From the NCBI RefSeq assembly GCF_037893015.1, contig NC_133658.1, forward strand, positions 61,919,636 through 61,983,635: 64,000 nt of DNA, written 5' to 3'. How positions within the stretch are numbered: the stretch's first letter is position 1; each line of letters opens with the position of its first letter. Position numbers and translations under genes: made by a program. Below the pieces are notes generated by a model. The model worked only from the letters and a program-made list of their open reading frames with translations. It ran no database searches and was not told where the DNA came from. Positions 23,365 to 35,175 of the stretch are shown here, piece by piece. This stretch comes from Macrotis lagotis. Its lineage: Eukaryota; Chordata; Mammalia; Peramelemorphia; Peramelidae.

Positions 23365-23490
23365 AGGAGGTGTGGTTGTTAAAGGGAGCTAGTCCTAGTG
23401 TCAGGAAGACCTCTTCTTGGGACCATCCTAACTGTGTGACATCTATGGCAAGTCACTTAATCTCCTGGCACCTGGTCACCTTGGTAAGGT
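23365..23490 (+). mobile_element. Diverged tRNA-derived SINE
   Basis: gtgtggttgttaaagggagc, tagtgtcaggaagacct, ctgtgtgacatctatggcaagtcacttaatct: older member of the local SINE set, just upstream of the DPEP2NB start. Confidence 0.6.
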
Positions 23491-23987
23491 TTTAAATTAT
23501 AGATAGTTGCAAATCTGCAGGGATGGAGGAAGCTCTTCACACCAATTAAATCACAGATCTGGACTCCCCTCCTAAAAAAAAAAATTGTTTTTCCAAGAGC
23601 TTCATAGAGACAACATCTTACATAAGTCTGACAATGCTAGCCATAAAAGTGCTTAGTAAAGACATTTTTGCTTGGGAGGGAGGCTATGTGTTAGCACTAA
23701 GAAATGTCAGTCCCCTTCTACTATACTGCCTAAAAACCAATTTATAAATAGAGTTTTCGCCATACCATATGAAAACTCTAAGACTTAGACTCTTGCTATC
23801 CTAAGGCAGGTTCCTTATGTGATCTCACGGTGGCAATGATGACCTCACAGGGCAGTGACTACCTCACAGGACCCCCCCTACCCAACAGTTTCCATGGTGG
23901 GGTAAGCACACAAACGGGTCACTCTGGGGGAATCTTTCCCTACCTCTTCTCAAAGAGATACCTATCTGTTTGGTTAGCTGAGTGAGA

Positions 23988-24054
23988 ATGTCTGACCGGA
24001 TCTTCTATATACACTCCAACCTGTCCTTCGTCCCCTGGGAGGGCAGTACAGCAG
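23988..24054 (+). CDS. DPEP2NB: DPEP2NB exon 1 (coding part)
   Basis: ATG at 23988 (context gagaATGt) opens 22 codons, MSDRIFYIHSNLSFVPWEGS then TA, and a phase-1 exon end CAG|gtaggc at 24054/24055. The peptide matches my memory of the N-terminus of the small mammalian DPEP2-neighbour protein; function unknown. It joins 28087-28406. Position downstream of DDX28 on the same strand fits human synteny. No TATA box was found upstream; the preceding 150 bases are moderately GC-rich. Confidence in the gene is higher than in the name, which rests on recall. Confidence 0.75.
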
Positions 24055-26365
24055 GTAGGCTTGATATACAGAAGGAAATGTACAAGAGCATCTACCTGTG
24101 GGGGTGTAATTAGATGCACAATGGGTCATTTCCCATATGAGAAGATCCTCCACCATGGAATTGAATAGAGGTTCTCAAAAGTCACTGCCTGTAGAGTCCA
24201 AGTTCTGGCCCACTCACCCACCTGAAAAGACTGGATGTGAGGCCAATGATACGCAGTGTAGTCTGTCAATCAAGAACCAAACAATGGAAGTTTAGAAAGG
24301 CTCATCAAAGGTTGACTCCAAGCTCATTTTTTTCAGCAGCATTAACTCATCAAAGATCATCCATCTAATGAGTTGTGGAGGGTTTGTGTCTGTTGAGGTT
24401 GGATGCACAATGAAGAGATCATTGATACTTGAAATGTGATTCAGTTATTGAAAATACTATGTATGCATTGATGCTACAGGTATTTTTGCAGGTCAACCTT
24501 TTCAGCAAAGTAATTTTGATTTTGTTGACCAAAGTGTAAGTGAGGCATAGAGTGAATTGGGTAGTAGACTGCTGAATCTGTGGAGGTTGGAGGGGTTGTG
24601 AGAACCATCCATATTGATGGAGCAATCTTGGACCACTATGGTCAAAGGTTGAATACTTGGTGGAAAAGGTGGAAAAAATGAATGAAGTGGTAGCACTAGG
24701 AAGAGTGCTACTAGAGAGAGAATGAAAGTGATGCTGACAGATGGGCTATGGAGAGAGACCAGAGGAATCTATTCTTGGAGATTCGGTTTAGTTCAACAAA
24801 TATTAAGGGTCTACTTCATACAAAACAGTCCTTGCTGGAGCTGTCCTTGCTGGAGGTCCAAAAACAAAAAATGATCCCTGCCTTTAAGAAGATTTTATTT
24901 CATTGTGGCAATAGATACTATACAAGGAGAAAATACTAAAGAATTTCAAAAAGAGGGAGCTTTACCTTCTGGGAGATTAGGAGGAACTTGAAGGAGAAGG
25001 TAGTCCTTGAGTGAGGGAATTCTAAGAGGTCAAGGTGAGGATGCACTGCATTTCAGACATGAGGAGACCATCTGTACAAAGACACTAGGACAGGACATTG
25101 AATCTTATGGATGGGAACAGTTTTCATGCCAGTTTAGAATAGGAAAAATGCAGAAAGGGAGTTAATATGAAGTAAGACTAGAAAGGTAGGTGGCCTTTGG
25201 ATTCCAGGCTGAGGAGTCTGTTAGGAAATAGGGAGTCGCATACAATTTTTGAGAAGCATAATGAATCTCAGATCTGTATTTTAGGTATATCAGTTTGGCA
25301 GCTCTGTGGAGAATAAATCGAAGAGGGTAAGAAATTGAAAATCGGGAGACCAACTAGAAGGTTATTAGAATGGTCCATGAGAGATGAGATGGGCCTCAAT
25401 TTTAGACACTGGGAATACAGAGAAGAGAATTAGTGAATGAGAGAGAAGGAAGAATGTAGAATGAGTTCAGGGTGGTGAACCTGAGTGACAGTTTAGATGT
25501 TAAGTGTTTACTGTGCTAAGGAAGGGGCTAAAAAAAAAGGATATGAGATAGTACTGCCCTCAAGAAGCTCTCAGTCTAATGAAGATAACATGCAAACAAC
25601 CATATGTGTGTGTGTATGTGTGTGTACAGAATAAATTGGAGATCTTAGAGTGAAGGCACTAGAGTTAAGGGGGACTAGGAAGTCCTGGAAAAAGAATGAA
25701 TGACTAGAAAATAGTGGTGCCCTAAGTAAAAATAGGAAAGACCAGGGGAAGGTTTTGGTTTTGTTGGTTTGAGTTCGTTTTTGAGTCAACAAAAAATAGA
25801 AATAAGGGGGGCAGTAAATAATTGAGTAAATTTTGGACATGTTGTTTGTGATACTTAAACTAGGTGGATATATATCTGATAGGAGACTGAGCATCTAGAG
25901 TTCAAAGAGTAGTAAGGGCTAGGTATTTAGATTTTCATCTGCATAGAGGTAATGATTGAATCTATGGAACACTAACAATGAAAGACAGAAAGAAAAGAGA
26001 CCCCAGACAGAGTATTAGGTTTCAGATGAGAAGACCACAATCTGTCCTTGGCCACTCAGATTCTGGTCCCTTTGATTTCAGAATTTTGTCTTTCTAATTT
26101 AATATTCAGTTTGAAAAATTCATATTTAGTATGGTCAGAAGAGATAGTATTAATTCATTGCAAAGAGTAGGATCTAGAAAAGAGAGTAGGGTAGGGAGGA
26201 GGGTTTCTTCCTAGGATATTGTGTTTGTTCTTCCTCCTTTTCCCCCTCCTCCTTTTCTCACTTTGTCCACATGAAGAGTTATACTCTTACGTGTGGTTTT
26301 GATCTTTTATACTTGGTAAGAAATCTTGGGGTTTGGAGGGATTAGATTTCTTTTTAATTTCTAAT

Positions 26366-26408
<43 letters not shown>
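26366..26408. repeat. (TA)n microsatellite
   Basis: About twenty uninterrupted at units. Confidence 0.95.
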
Positions 26409-26799
26409 GAAATCACTTTCTTTCAAAACTTGGAAAAATTATTTCTCTTGTCCCATGTAGTTTTCATGATTACTAGAGATATAGCTCTGGTAAACTAGGC
26501 TTTGCTAAAAAAAAAAAAAGCCTATTGTTATTCAAATAGAGCTATTGACCAAACTCAAATCACTCTGGCTCTTCCTGATAGGCCAATAATCAATCCCAGC
26601 CCAAACTTCACCAGTTCATTGTTTGGGTTTTGGTGACTCATAGTGAGTGGAATTCTCAATTGTTTCTGTTCTGCTCAGAAACTCTTGAGGGTCTTCCTTT
26701 CCTCTTTGATTCTTTTGGGAAGGCAAATTAAGCCATCTTTTCCTTCAATTCTTACCTAGCCTTTAATCACTGAATGGATATTGCCTCAGACAAAATGAG

Positions 26800-27045
26800 A
26801 CCTGGGAAAGACCCAACTAAAAAAGCCACAATCTTCCACTGCATCCAGGGCCATTACCCGTCCTCCTGACCTATGTCTTGCTCCTGCACTCTGGTGACTC
26901 TGGGAGGAGAGTGAGGTTGGAGGAGGTACACAGCCCTGCCTCACTTAAATCCAATTCACTTGCAAGTCAAAAAGCATCACCCTCCTCTTTGATCTTTGGT
27001 CCTCTTCAGGAACAAAGGAAGGATAACAGCAGCAACAACAATCTA
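26800..27045 (+). mobile_element. SINE, RTE-tailed type
   Basis: cactgcatccagggccatta, ctctggtgactctgggagga, aatccaattcacttgcaag, tcaggaacaaaggaaggata and an acagcagcaacaacaa tail. Same family as 35176-35452 (sense) and 52915-53228 (antisense). A caa-type tail is typical of RTE-mobilised SINEs (family knowledge). Confidence 0.7.
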
Positions 27046-27169
27046 TAAAGTATTTACCTAAGAATCATAATAATAGCTCACATTTCTCTAATGCAAAGTT
27101 TTTTAATCACTAGACTCCTATAAAAGAGGCAATATAAGGAGGTAGAGAGGTATGAAAGAATCTACCACC

Positions 27170-28045
27170 CAAGCCTTATTCTTTTTGACTTCTGCACTAT
27201 TTGACCCTGTTGATCATCCCCTCCCTCTTTGATACTCTTGTGCTCCCTGAGTTTTCAGTTCTCCTGACTTTACCTACCAGTGGGAGGATCAATAGATTTT
27301 AGAGCTGGGAGGGACCTTATAAGTAACTTGGTTCAACACCTCCATATTTTAGATGAGGGTTATACTGCTACCCTCAAATAACAAAATGAAATGGCCAGAT
27401 CTCATATGGGGAATGATTCAAGGTCATACAGATAGTAAGTGACAAAGGTGACAGTTGAGATCCGCTAACTACAAATTCAGTTACTTTTCTACTGCCCTAC
27501 ACACCTCTACTTGTCTTGGGATTCCTTTTCAATTTCTTTTGCAGGATTTTCATCCTTATCCCTCCCCCTATAACTCAGTGTAGCTTATAGTTCTATCCTC
27601 TGCCCTTTTCTCAGAGTAACATTTACATACATAAAAAATACAGGACTACAAATGAAGTGAATTATATCAAAATAATACAGTAAGCAAAATCATTTAAAAT
27701 AAGTTCACTGACCCAAGTTAAGAGCTTCAGTAACTAGACTGATTCCATGTGACTCTTTCCCATTCAATGCATGTTCTATGTTCTACCTGTTCTGCCTAGC
27801 TAATGTTGCCTACAAATTACCCTAAGCCTGGAATCCCTCTTTCCTTTCAAGTTTAACTCAAATCTTAAATAGTCCATTAGTGTTTTTCCTCCCCAAGTTA
27901 CTTTTTTGAGGGGGATATCTGATTTATATTGAGTATGCTCTATTCTTTCTCATTAAAACTACTTGAAGGCAAAGGTTATTTCATAGTAGTCATTGTGTCC
28001 TCAGTCTAATGCTTGATTGCATAGTAAGTACTTAATTGAATTGCA
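27170..28045 (+). mobile_element. L2 LINE with an older-type insert
   Basis: L2 ORF2 remnant (actatttgaccctgttgatcat), then 3' part (cctaagcctggaatccctct; gtccattagtgtt; cttgaaggcaaaggttat). A MIR/other repeat segment (27285-27505; agagctgggagggacctta, aggtcatacagatagtaagt) sits inside. Ends about 40 bases before the DPEP2NB acceptor. Confidence 0.7.
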
Positions 28046-28086
28046 AACCTGTAGTAATGTCTAATTTATTCTAATTTCTTTCCCAG

Positions 28087-28406
28087 CAGCTGCTGCTCCC
28101 ACTTCTCCCCCCACACCTGGTCATTACCATGTCCTCTACAGAGGCTGTGGGGAGACCCAGGTGGGCTGGCATGGGGAGACTTACTGCCTCGTTGGTGGTT
28201 ACCGGACCTATGGGGATGCTCCGGTGGCTTCCTTGGAGAAGGTAGAAACAGAAAAACTAGTGACCAGCCGAACTTCCAAGAGGCACCATGCCCTGGAAGA
28301 ACCTGAAAAAGAACTGGGAGGCAGTGGTCCCAAAGTACTGCGGCGGTGGCACCGTGTGGGGAGGAGGCTACCCAGCCAGAAGCGCTCGGGCCAGCCAGCT
28401 TCCTAG
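28087..28406 (+). CDS. DPEP2NB: DPEP2NB exon 2 (coding part)
   Basis: Follows a pyrimidine tract and CAG. The split codon G|CA joins exon 1 in phase 1; then 105 codons to TAG at 28404-28406, total 128 residues, close to the human protein (about 125; recall). Core: PGHYHVLYRGCGETQVGWHGE then TYCLVGGYRTYGDAP, followed by a charged, basic tail (KRHHALEEPEKEL; LRRWHRVGRRLPSQKRSGQ). No signal peptide, membrane segment or known enzyme motif. The acceptor is a NAGNAG (cagcag), so one alanine may be optional. The antisense frame over this exon is a shadow. Confidence 0.8.
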
Positions 28407-29298
28407 AATGAGTTTTCATCAGGGTTAAGTCAAGGAACCCGCCCTGCAGTGATCTCCTACTTCCCACTGCTCACCAGAGGAGCTAGAAGGCTAAACTTGA
28501 ACCACTGTTTCCTCTTGCCCTCCAAACAGAAGGCTATCTCTCTCTGACCCTGATTATAGAGAGATGTGATGGACTATGGTTTGAAATAAGGGGCTCCCTT
28601 TCAAATAGCAGGGCAGAGGAGCCAACCTGAAACATATTTGCTTCCTGAAGGAACCTGGCTCTTCTCTGCTCCATTCGCTTCTGTACTTAGGGATCTAGAG
28701 TCTCAGTGGTGGAAAAAGACTTCAGCATCGTGAAATACTGGCTCTGAGGCAAAGCAGCCTGGGGCATGTGGGAGAGAGAACTAAGAGAAGACCCTGAATG
28801 CTGCCTTTTCCTCAGAGCCTCTGAGTGAGGTCCAAAGTTGGGGCCAGGGCTTGAAGGGAAGAAGGCAAGATAGGAAGAATCAAGTCTGCCACCATCCCTG
28901 GTTCATTCAGACCTTCCATCTGTTGGGTGCAGGAAGGAGAGTGCCCCCAGGGTTATGAAGCTGTGACTTTGGCTGCCTTTGAAAAACTCAATTTAGGTGA
29001 CCTGGAATAACAGTAGAAAAAGGGAGCACCCTCTCCAAGAATTCTAGGGTGACCTATTCTGACAGGTTGAGGAGAGACAAGGAAAGAAAAGGCAAGACAT
29101 TACTAGCACCTGTCCACAACCTTGCTCTTCGTTCTACCAAGAATTCCCTGGGGAAGGAAAGGTCCAGAGGATGAGGTAACCTTTAGTCCCTCCTCAGCCA
29201 AAAGGACTAGAGAACCAGATTGGGTAGGAGGGTTGGTGCTTTCTCCACTGTGCTCCCACTACTTTCAGGCCTCCTCTGCCCCCCCATAAGTAGAACTC

Positions 29299-29304
29299 AA
29301 TAAA
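29299..29304 (+). promoter_or_regulatory. DPEP2NB: Poly(A) signal of DPEP2NB
   Basis: AATAAA about 890 bases after the stop. The interval 28407-29298 is free of recognisable repeats, as expected for a retained 3'UTR; a GT-rich run (gtattttgtag) follows. Confidence 0.65.
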
Positions 29305-29324
29305 TAGTATTTTGTAGAACTGTG

Positions 29325-30053
29325 AAGCTTTTGTTATAATTATCCTCCACATCCAGAACAAGGGACACTCCCACTACAGAAAACTCTGACTCTTCTCCCT
29401 TTGTACTAGGGGCATAGACCTAGAAAGAACTCTGAGGTTACTTCATCCATCCCCTTACTTCCAGGTAAGGCTGCATCCAACTTGAGGAACTGTAAGGGGT
29501 ACCCACAGGGATTGGGGGTCAGGGTGCCTCCATTTTTCAAGTTATTCCCATGACTCTCTTGGGTAGGTATGGAACAAGTGCTTCCTGGGCTAAGGGGTAG
29601 GGATGGAATCATAGCTTGAGTCAGTTATTGGCTTATTCTGGGGCTATTTGGCAAAGTTATCCTTACCTTTGTGTTTACTTTTTCCAATCTACAGCAGCAA
29701 GGGTCATTGTAGCTCTGGGGGGAAAAAGTGTGAAATTGGTAGAGAGAACATGAACCAATGGACTGGGGAATGAAGAATCCAGAAATTCCATAGGGAGTCC
29801 TGACATATTTGAAGAACCATTTTTCTGGAACCAGGTTGTGAATGGGGTAGCTTCTTGTTCCCAGAGTAAGACTAGAAGAGATAAACTACATTTGAAGACC
29901 AGTTTGGTGCCCATAAGGACTCTTAATCTTTGTCCACATACACTCACAGACCTTGCTTAATTGAATAAGAGAAATACTTCCCCAGCTCTATGGACTCTCC
30001 AACATATCCTCTACCTCCCCAAGTCTAACTCAGTGGCATTAATGGGAGGGAGA
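29325..30053. other. Unassigned repeat-poor stretch
   Basis: No repeat or gene recognised. The minus-strand 90-codon frame at 29675-29947 lacks start context, splice sites or family resemblance. Repeat-poor DNA after a gene may be regulatory. Confidence 0.35.
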
Positions 30054-30193
30054 GGGGCAGCTAAGTAAGCTAGAGCACTGGTCCTGGAGTCAGAAGGACC
30101 TGAATTCAAATTTAACCTCAAGACATTTAGTAACTGGATGAACTTGGGTAAGTCACTTGCCCAATTGCCTCCCCAAAACAAAAAAACAAAAAA
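30054..30193 (+). mobile_element. Diverged tRNA-derived SINE
   Basis: ggggcagctaagtaagctagagcactgg, tcctggagtcagaagg, gtaagtcacttgcccaattgc, A/C-rich tail. Confidence 0.8.
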
Positions 30194-30599
30194 GAGTAAT
30201 GAGGTCTTTAGTTGCTTCTAACTATTAAGCTCCAAGACTATATCTTTCGCTAAGGCTTAGGCTAAATTCCCCTCAGCAGCACCTCTCTACCCATTTCCAA
30301 AGATTAATATGCCTTGGGGATAGAGATGAGGCATAAATGCAGGCACCCAATGATAACCCTCTTAACCTTTCCCACTGAATTCTCCCCTTTCCCTATTTAT
30401 TCCTTGAATAAACAGGAGCTTTAGCAACAGAAATGATAGCCAGCACCAAACCCATGGTAATATATACAGGGGTAGAACTAGAGAAAGTGATATGGGTAAG
30501 TTTTTTCCCTACTTTGTTCTTAGAGGCAGAGTTCCTTCATAGGTACCAAGTTCTCTTTTAAGCATTTCCTTCTGCCTTAGTCTTCAATTGCTGGGTAAT

Positions 30600-30770
30600 A
30601 GGTGCCTCAAGGGTGATAGAAGACAACCACTCTTATTTTTCAGATGATGAAACTGAGTCCCAGATGTTGTGACTTGCCCAAAATTATACAATTAGTAAGC
30701 CTAAGCTAGCATTGTAAATTTGGCTCCAGTTCCAGTACTTTTCCCTCTGTAGTGGGTCCTGGTAAAATCT
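30600..30770 (-). mobile_element. MIR-like SINE
   Basis: Plus strand: tttcagatgatgaaactgag, tgacttgcccaaaatta, acaattagtaagc, then ccctctgtagtgg. Confidence 0.6.
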
Positions 30771-30911
30771 TTTGGGTAGGACTATACATTCATAATTTTA
30801 AACATGAAAGAAGACCTTAAAGGACATTGAATCCAACCCCCTTTTGGATAAGGAAAGAAAGGAAATGAATGTTAAATACATGTGTACATGACTAATAATT
30901 TTTTTACAGGT

Positions 30912-31065
30912 TGTTTTTTTTTTTGCAAGGCAATGGGGTTAAGTGGCTTGCCCAAGGCCACACAACTAGGTAATTAAGTGTCTGAGGCCGCATTTGAACC
31001 CAGGTACTCCTGACTCCAGGGCCGGTGCTCTTATCCACTGTACCACTTAGCCAACCCTTTGGCAA
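30912..31065 (-). mobile_element. tRNA-derived SINE, antisense
   Basis: T-run, ttgcaaggcaatggggttaag ... gctcttatccactgtaccacttagccaac: complement of the standard SINE. Confidence 0.93.
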
Positions 31066-31079
31066 AGCTACCTTAAAGC

Positions 31080-31225
31080 AGAATATTAATATTTTTAACA
31101 TCATTATACATATATAAACTATATCATATTTCTCACAAGTGAAGGCGAGAGGTAGGGAAGGAAGAGGAGAGAAAAGGAAAACATGAAATCTTCCAAAAAA
31201 CAATCTTTGCAGAAATTAAAAAAAA
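31080..31225 (+). mobile_element. Possible L1 3' end fragment
   Basis: tatataaactatatcatatttctc, purine-rich run (gaggtagggaaggaagagg), aacatgaaatcttccaaaaaac, A-run: resembles the old L1 3'UTR. Confidence 0.5.
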
Positions 31226-31227
31226 AT

Positions 31228-32895
31228 ACTGTGGAATAGACTAGGTGCAATAGCAGTAAACGATTATAGTAATCTGTTGTTTGATAAAGCCAAAGAGTCC
31301 AGCTATTGGGATAAAAACTCTCTCTTTGATAAAAACTGCTGGGAAAATTGGAAGTTAGTATGGAAGAAACTTAGATTAGACCAAAACCTCACACCCTATA
31401 CCAAGATAAGATCCAAATGGATGCAGGATTTAGACTTAAAAAACAATACTATAAGGAAATTAGAAGATCAAGGACTAGTTTACCTGTCAGATCTATGGAA
31501 AAGGAAGCAGTTTATGACTAAGGAAGAGATGGAGAACATCACTAAAAACAAACTAGATGATTTTGCACAGACACTGTAACCAAGATCAAAAGAAAGGTAG
31601 TAAACTGAGAAACAATCTTTACAACTAATATTTCTGACAAAGGACTCATTTCTAAAATATACAGAAAACTTAGTTATATTTTTTTTAAAAAATCCATTCC
31701 CCAATTGACAAATGGTCAAAAGATATGCAAAGGCAATTTACAGATGAGGAGATCAAAGCAACTCATAGCCATATGAGAAATTGCTCTAAATCATTACTTA
31801 TTAGAAAAATGCAAATAGAAACTTCTCTGATGTACCACCTCACACCTCTCAGACTGGCCAGTATGACCAGAAAGGATGACGATCATTGTCAGAAATGGTT
31901 GTGGGAAATCTGGGACACTATTACATTGTTGGTGGAGCTGTGAACTCATCCAACCTTCCTGGAGAGAAATTTGGAACTACACCCAAAGGACAACAAAAAT
32001 GTGTATACCCTTTGATCCAGCAATACCACTACTGGGTCTATACCCTGAAGAGATGATGAAAAAGGGTAAAAACATCACTTGTACAAAAATATTCATAGCA
32101 GCCCTGTTTGTGGTGGCAAAGAATTGGAAATCAAGTAGATGTCCTTCAATTGGGGAATGGCTTAGCAAACCGGGGTATATGTATGTCATGGAACACTATT
32201 GTTCTATTAGAAACCAGGAGGGGGGTGCCTAGGTGGCACAGGGGCGGCTAGGTGGCACAGGGGCGGCTAGGTGGCACAGTGGATAAGGCACTGGCCCTGG
32301 AGTCAGAAGTACCTGGATTCAAATCCCGTCTCAGACACTTAATAATTACCTAGCTGTGTGGCCTTGGGCAAGTCACTTAACCCCATTTGCCTTGCAAAAA
32401 CCTAAAAAAAAAACGAACCAGGAGGGATGGGAATTCAGGGAAACCTGGAGGGATTTGCATGAACTGATGCTGAGTGAGATGAGCAGAACTAGAAAAACAC
32501 TGTACACCCTATCAGCAACATAGGGGTGATGTTCAACCTTGATGGACTCGCTTGTTTCATCAGTGCAACAACCAGGGACAATTTTGGGCTGTCTGCAATG
32601 GAGAATACCATCTGTATCCAGATAAAGAGCCATGGAGTTTGAACAAATTTCAAGGACTATTCCCTTTAATTTAAGACAAAAAAAACATATCTTATTGTCT
32701 GATCTTGTTATCTCTTATACTTTTTGTTTCTTTCTTAAGGATATGATTTCTCTCTTATCACACTCAATTTGGATCAATGTACAACATGGAAACAAAATAA
32801 AGACTGACAGATTGCTTTCCATGGGGGTGGGGTAGGGGGAGGGAAGTAAGATTAGGAGAAAAATTATAAAACTCAAATATAATCTTTAAAAATAA
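31228..32895 (+). mobile_element. L1, 5'-truncated, younger cohort, interrupted by a SINE
   Basis: ORF2 C-terminal part: SSYWDKNSLFDKNCWENWKL, TPYTKIRSKWMQDLDLKNNT, LVYLSDLWKRKQF (31277-31579, then a deletion relative to 10025-11325), MQRQFTDEEIKATHSHMRNC (31725 on), TLLHCWWSCELIQPSW. Then a SINE (32221-32415), 3'UTR and A-rich end. Extends about 230 bases further 5' than the 10025 copy. Confidence 0.9.
32221..32415 (+). mobile_element. tRNA-derived SINE with triplicated 5' end
   Basis: The 19-base head GGGGCGGCTAGGTGGCACA occurs three times in tandem (32221-32240 diverged, 32241-32259, 32260-32278) before a normal SINE body. Exact target duplication aaccaggag at 32212-32220 and 32416-32424. 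Confidence 0.95.
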
Positions 32896-33094
32896 AAATT
32901 AAAAAAGTTAAACAGAGTTTCTGGGTAATTTAATCATTTTATTAATAAGGCTAGTATGTTATTAATGAAAAAGACCAGCAGCACTCTTGAATGCCAAAGA
33001 TCCTCTTGGTGGCAAACTCAAGCTTAAAATGGTCTTGGAAAAGTGGGTATTCCAAAGGGTGGCAATCAACTCTGATTGGTTAACAAATAATTAA

Positions 33095-33535
33095 AGACTT
33101 TTTGTAGTGGCAAAGAATTGTAAATTGAGAATTGTAAATTGAGGAATGGTTGAACAAATTTTGGTATATGAATATGATGGAACATTATTTTTCTATATGA
33201 AATCATGAGCAGTTGGACTTCAGAAAAGCCTGGAAAGACTTGAATGAACTGATCCTGAGTCAAGGGAGCAGAACCAGGTGAACATTGTCCACATACAGCA
33301 ACAGTGTGAGATGATCAACTATCTTGGACTAAACTCCATTCAGAAATCCTAAGACTTGTGATAGAAAACACTATCCACATGCAGAGAAAAAACTGGAGCG
33401 TGAATGCAGGCTACATTCAATTTTTGAAACTTTTATATTTTTTTCTTTCTTGTGGTTTTTTCCCCTTTTAGTTCTATGTCTTTTTTCACAACATAACTGA
33501 TACTGAAATATGTTAAATATGGAAAAAAATAAAAC
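33095..33535 (+). mobile_element. L1 3' end, old cohort
   Basis: tagtggcaaagaattgtaaattga, atatgatggaacattattttt, gatcctgagtcaagggagcag, 3'UTR ending ttaaatatggaaaaaaataaaac. The frames are broken. Confidence 0.75.
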
Positions 33536-33748
33536 TAGGAATGAGAGAGAATGAACATTACAATGAGGGGCTCAGGATTGTCCTTCAAGAGACTGAATCT
33601 TGCAATGAGGATTGTAGAAAAAGGGGGAACATCCCAAATCATGGGAATTTTTGTTCTCATGTACTTTGAATTTTAGGATTTTGAAGATCCTTACAATCTT
33701 TGAGTTTGACCTGAGCTCACCAAAACTCATCCCTTTACAAAGCCTCAG

Positions 33749-34296
33749 TGTTGTGGATGACAATTAGGGTTTCCAATAGAGATGGAGAGTTAATGAAAGT
33801 GAATGAATTCACATAAACCCTGGGATTTTTAAATTGATCAGGATTTATTATAAATTGTTGCAAAGTAGACAGATTAAAACCTTTTCTCCTCCTGGAGAAG
33901 ACACTTTGAAGACAGAAGTGAATAACAAAAGGCTAGGTGAGGTTGCTTGGGAGACAGACAGAGATAAGGAAAGAGAGAAAGTAAGATAGTCAGGGAGAGC
34001 TGACTGGGCCAGGGAGGGCAGTGGAGGGGAGTTTAGGTCAGATTTTATGGTCTTCCCCATTATCTGGGAACTGGGAACAAAGGAGAGATCCCTCCCCCCT
34101 TACTTGAGTGAAATCAGATAGAAGGTTGGAAATGAGGAGACTGGATACAAAATTGACATTTAATAATTGAACAAAAGGATCAATTGACATCTCAGGAGCA
34201 GATAGCATTCTACACTTAAACAAATTTTAACAGCATAAAAGAATACAAAATGTATTTCTAATTACAAATTTCCTGTCTTCATAATTCTCTGCATCA
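33749..34296 (-). mobile_element. Probable solo LTR, class I-like (fossil)
   Basis: On the minus strand: TG start at 34296, a TATA-like ataaaat near 34040, AATAAA complement at 33844-33849, and ACA end at 33749. Possible 4-bp duplication TCAG (33745-33748 and 34297-34300). Layout fits U3-R-U5, but the short duplication was found by searching and the ends need comparison with other copies. Looks like a solo element without coding sequence. Confidence 0.42.
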
Positions 34297-34339
34297 TCAG
34301 CACTGTCCTGACTCACTGCATCATCTTAGTCCTGTGCTG

Positions 34340-34505
34340 AATCACTTCAAATCCTGCCATAGTTATTTACTAGTTTTGTATGATTCTGGGCAAGTCACTT
34401 AACCTATTTGCCTTAGGTTTCTCATCTCTAAAAATGGGTATTATAATAATAGGATCAAATAGATAGCATTGCAGAGATTATTTGCAATCCTTAATGTACT
34501 GCATA
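34340..34505 (+). mobile_element. MIR-like SINE
   Basis: tatgattctgggcaagtcacttaacct, ctcatctctaaaaatgggtattataata, gcagagattatttgcaatcc. Confidence 0.7.
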
Positions 34506-35017
34506 CATTTTATCTATTATCTTGTCTTTACATAAACCCAATCTCCCTTTCTTGGCCATGATCCAATCCCCAAACCCTAACTTCACCTTAATCTGGACAC
34601 AACCATTAACACCACCTTCTGCCAATTTTCCATCATTTCAATTTACCCTGACTCTTCCATGATGTAAACTTATCTTATTTCATGTTAGTCCTCTTATCTG
34701 TACTTCCCCTTTCTTCATCAAAGTCATGACCATCACTTATTGCCACTTCCTCTTCTCTCATCTTTGTCCAGTTTCTAGTATCTTACCTCCTTCCCTGACC
34801 CTCCCCCCATTACTGTAGTCCTATCTTCTCACCCCATCTTTGCTCAAATTTGCCCTGCCTCTCTTTTCCTAGCAACCCCCTTGCCTTCACAATATGATAA
34901 TTTATTGAATCTTTCAACCCGATCCCTCCCATAATCTCAGATCTTTCTTATTTCCAGGTGTTGCCTGACTACCCTCAGCACTACCCTGACCCCATCCACT
35001 AACCTTTTTTAAATTAT
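34506..35017. other. Unassigned C/T-rich stretch
   Basis: May be a decayed L2 body (ccccttgccttcacaatatg; acctccttccctgaccctcc), but no diagnostic block is clear. Confidence 0.3.
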
Positions 35018-35175
35018 TTAACATTTTATTTTCCCCCAAACATATTTTAAACATATTTGTGCTTTTTTTAAAAATTTTCAGTTCTAAATTCTCTCCCTCA
35101 CTTTCTTCCCTCTTTCCTCATTGAGAAATCAAGTAATTTGATCTTGCTAGGTTATACATATGTAGTCAAGCAAAA

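Larger units (their letters stand above)
24055..28086 (+). other. DPEP2NB: DPEP2NB intron
   Basis: GT donor at 24055-24056 and AG acceptor at 28085-28086 after tttcttt-ccc. Contains an ancient mammal-wide repeat (about 24775-25600, e.g. agtccttgctggag...cctttaagaag; tcaagaagctctcagtctaatg), a TG run near 25603-25624, a TA microsatellite, a SINE and an L2. 24055-24774 and 25600-26340 are otherwise unassigned. Confidence 0.7.

Noticed and set aside
28066-28467. 133-codon minus frame opposite DPEP2NB exon 2
   Set aside because: Antisense shadow; the plus strand has splice sites and a conserved-looking peptide.
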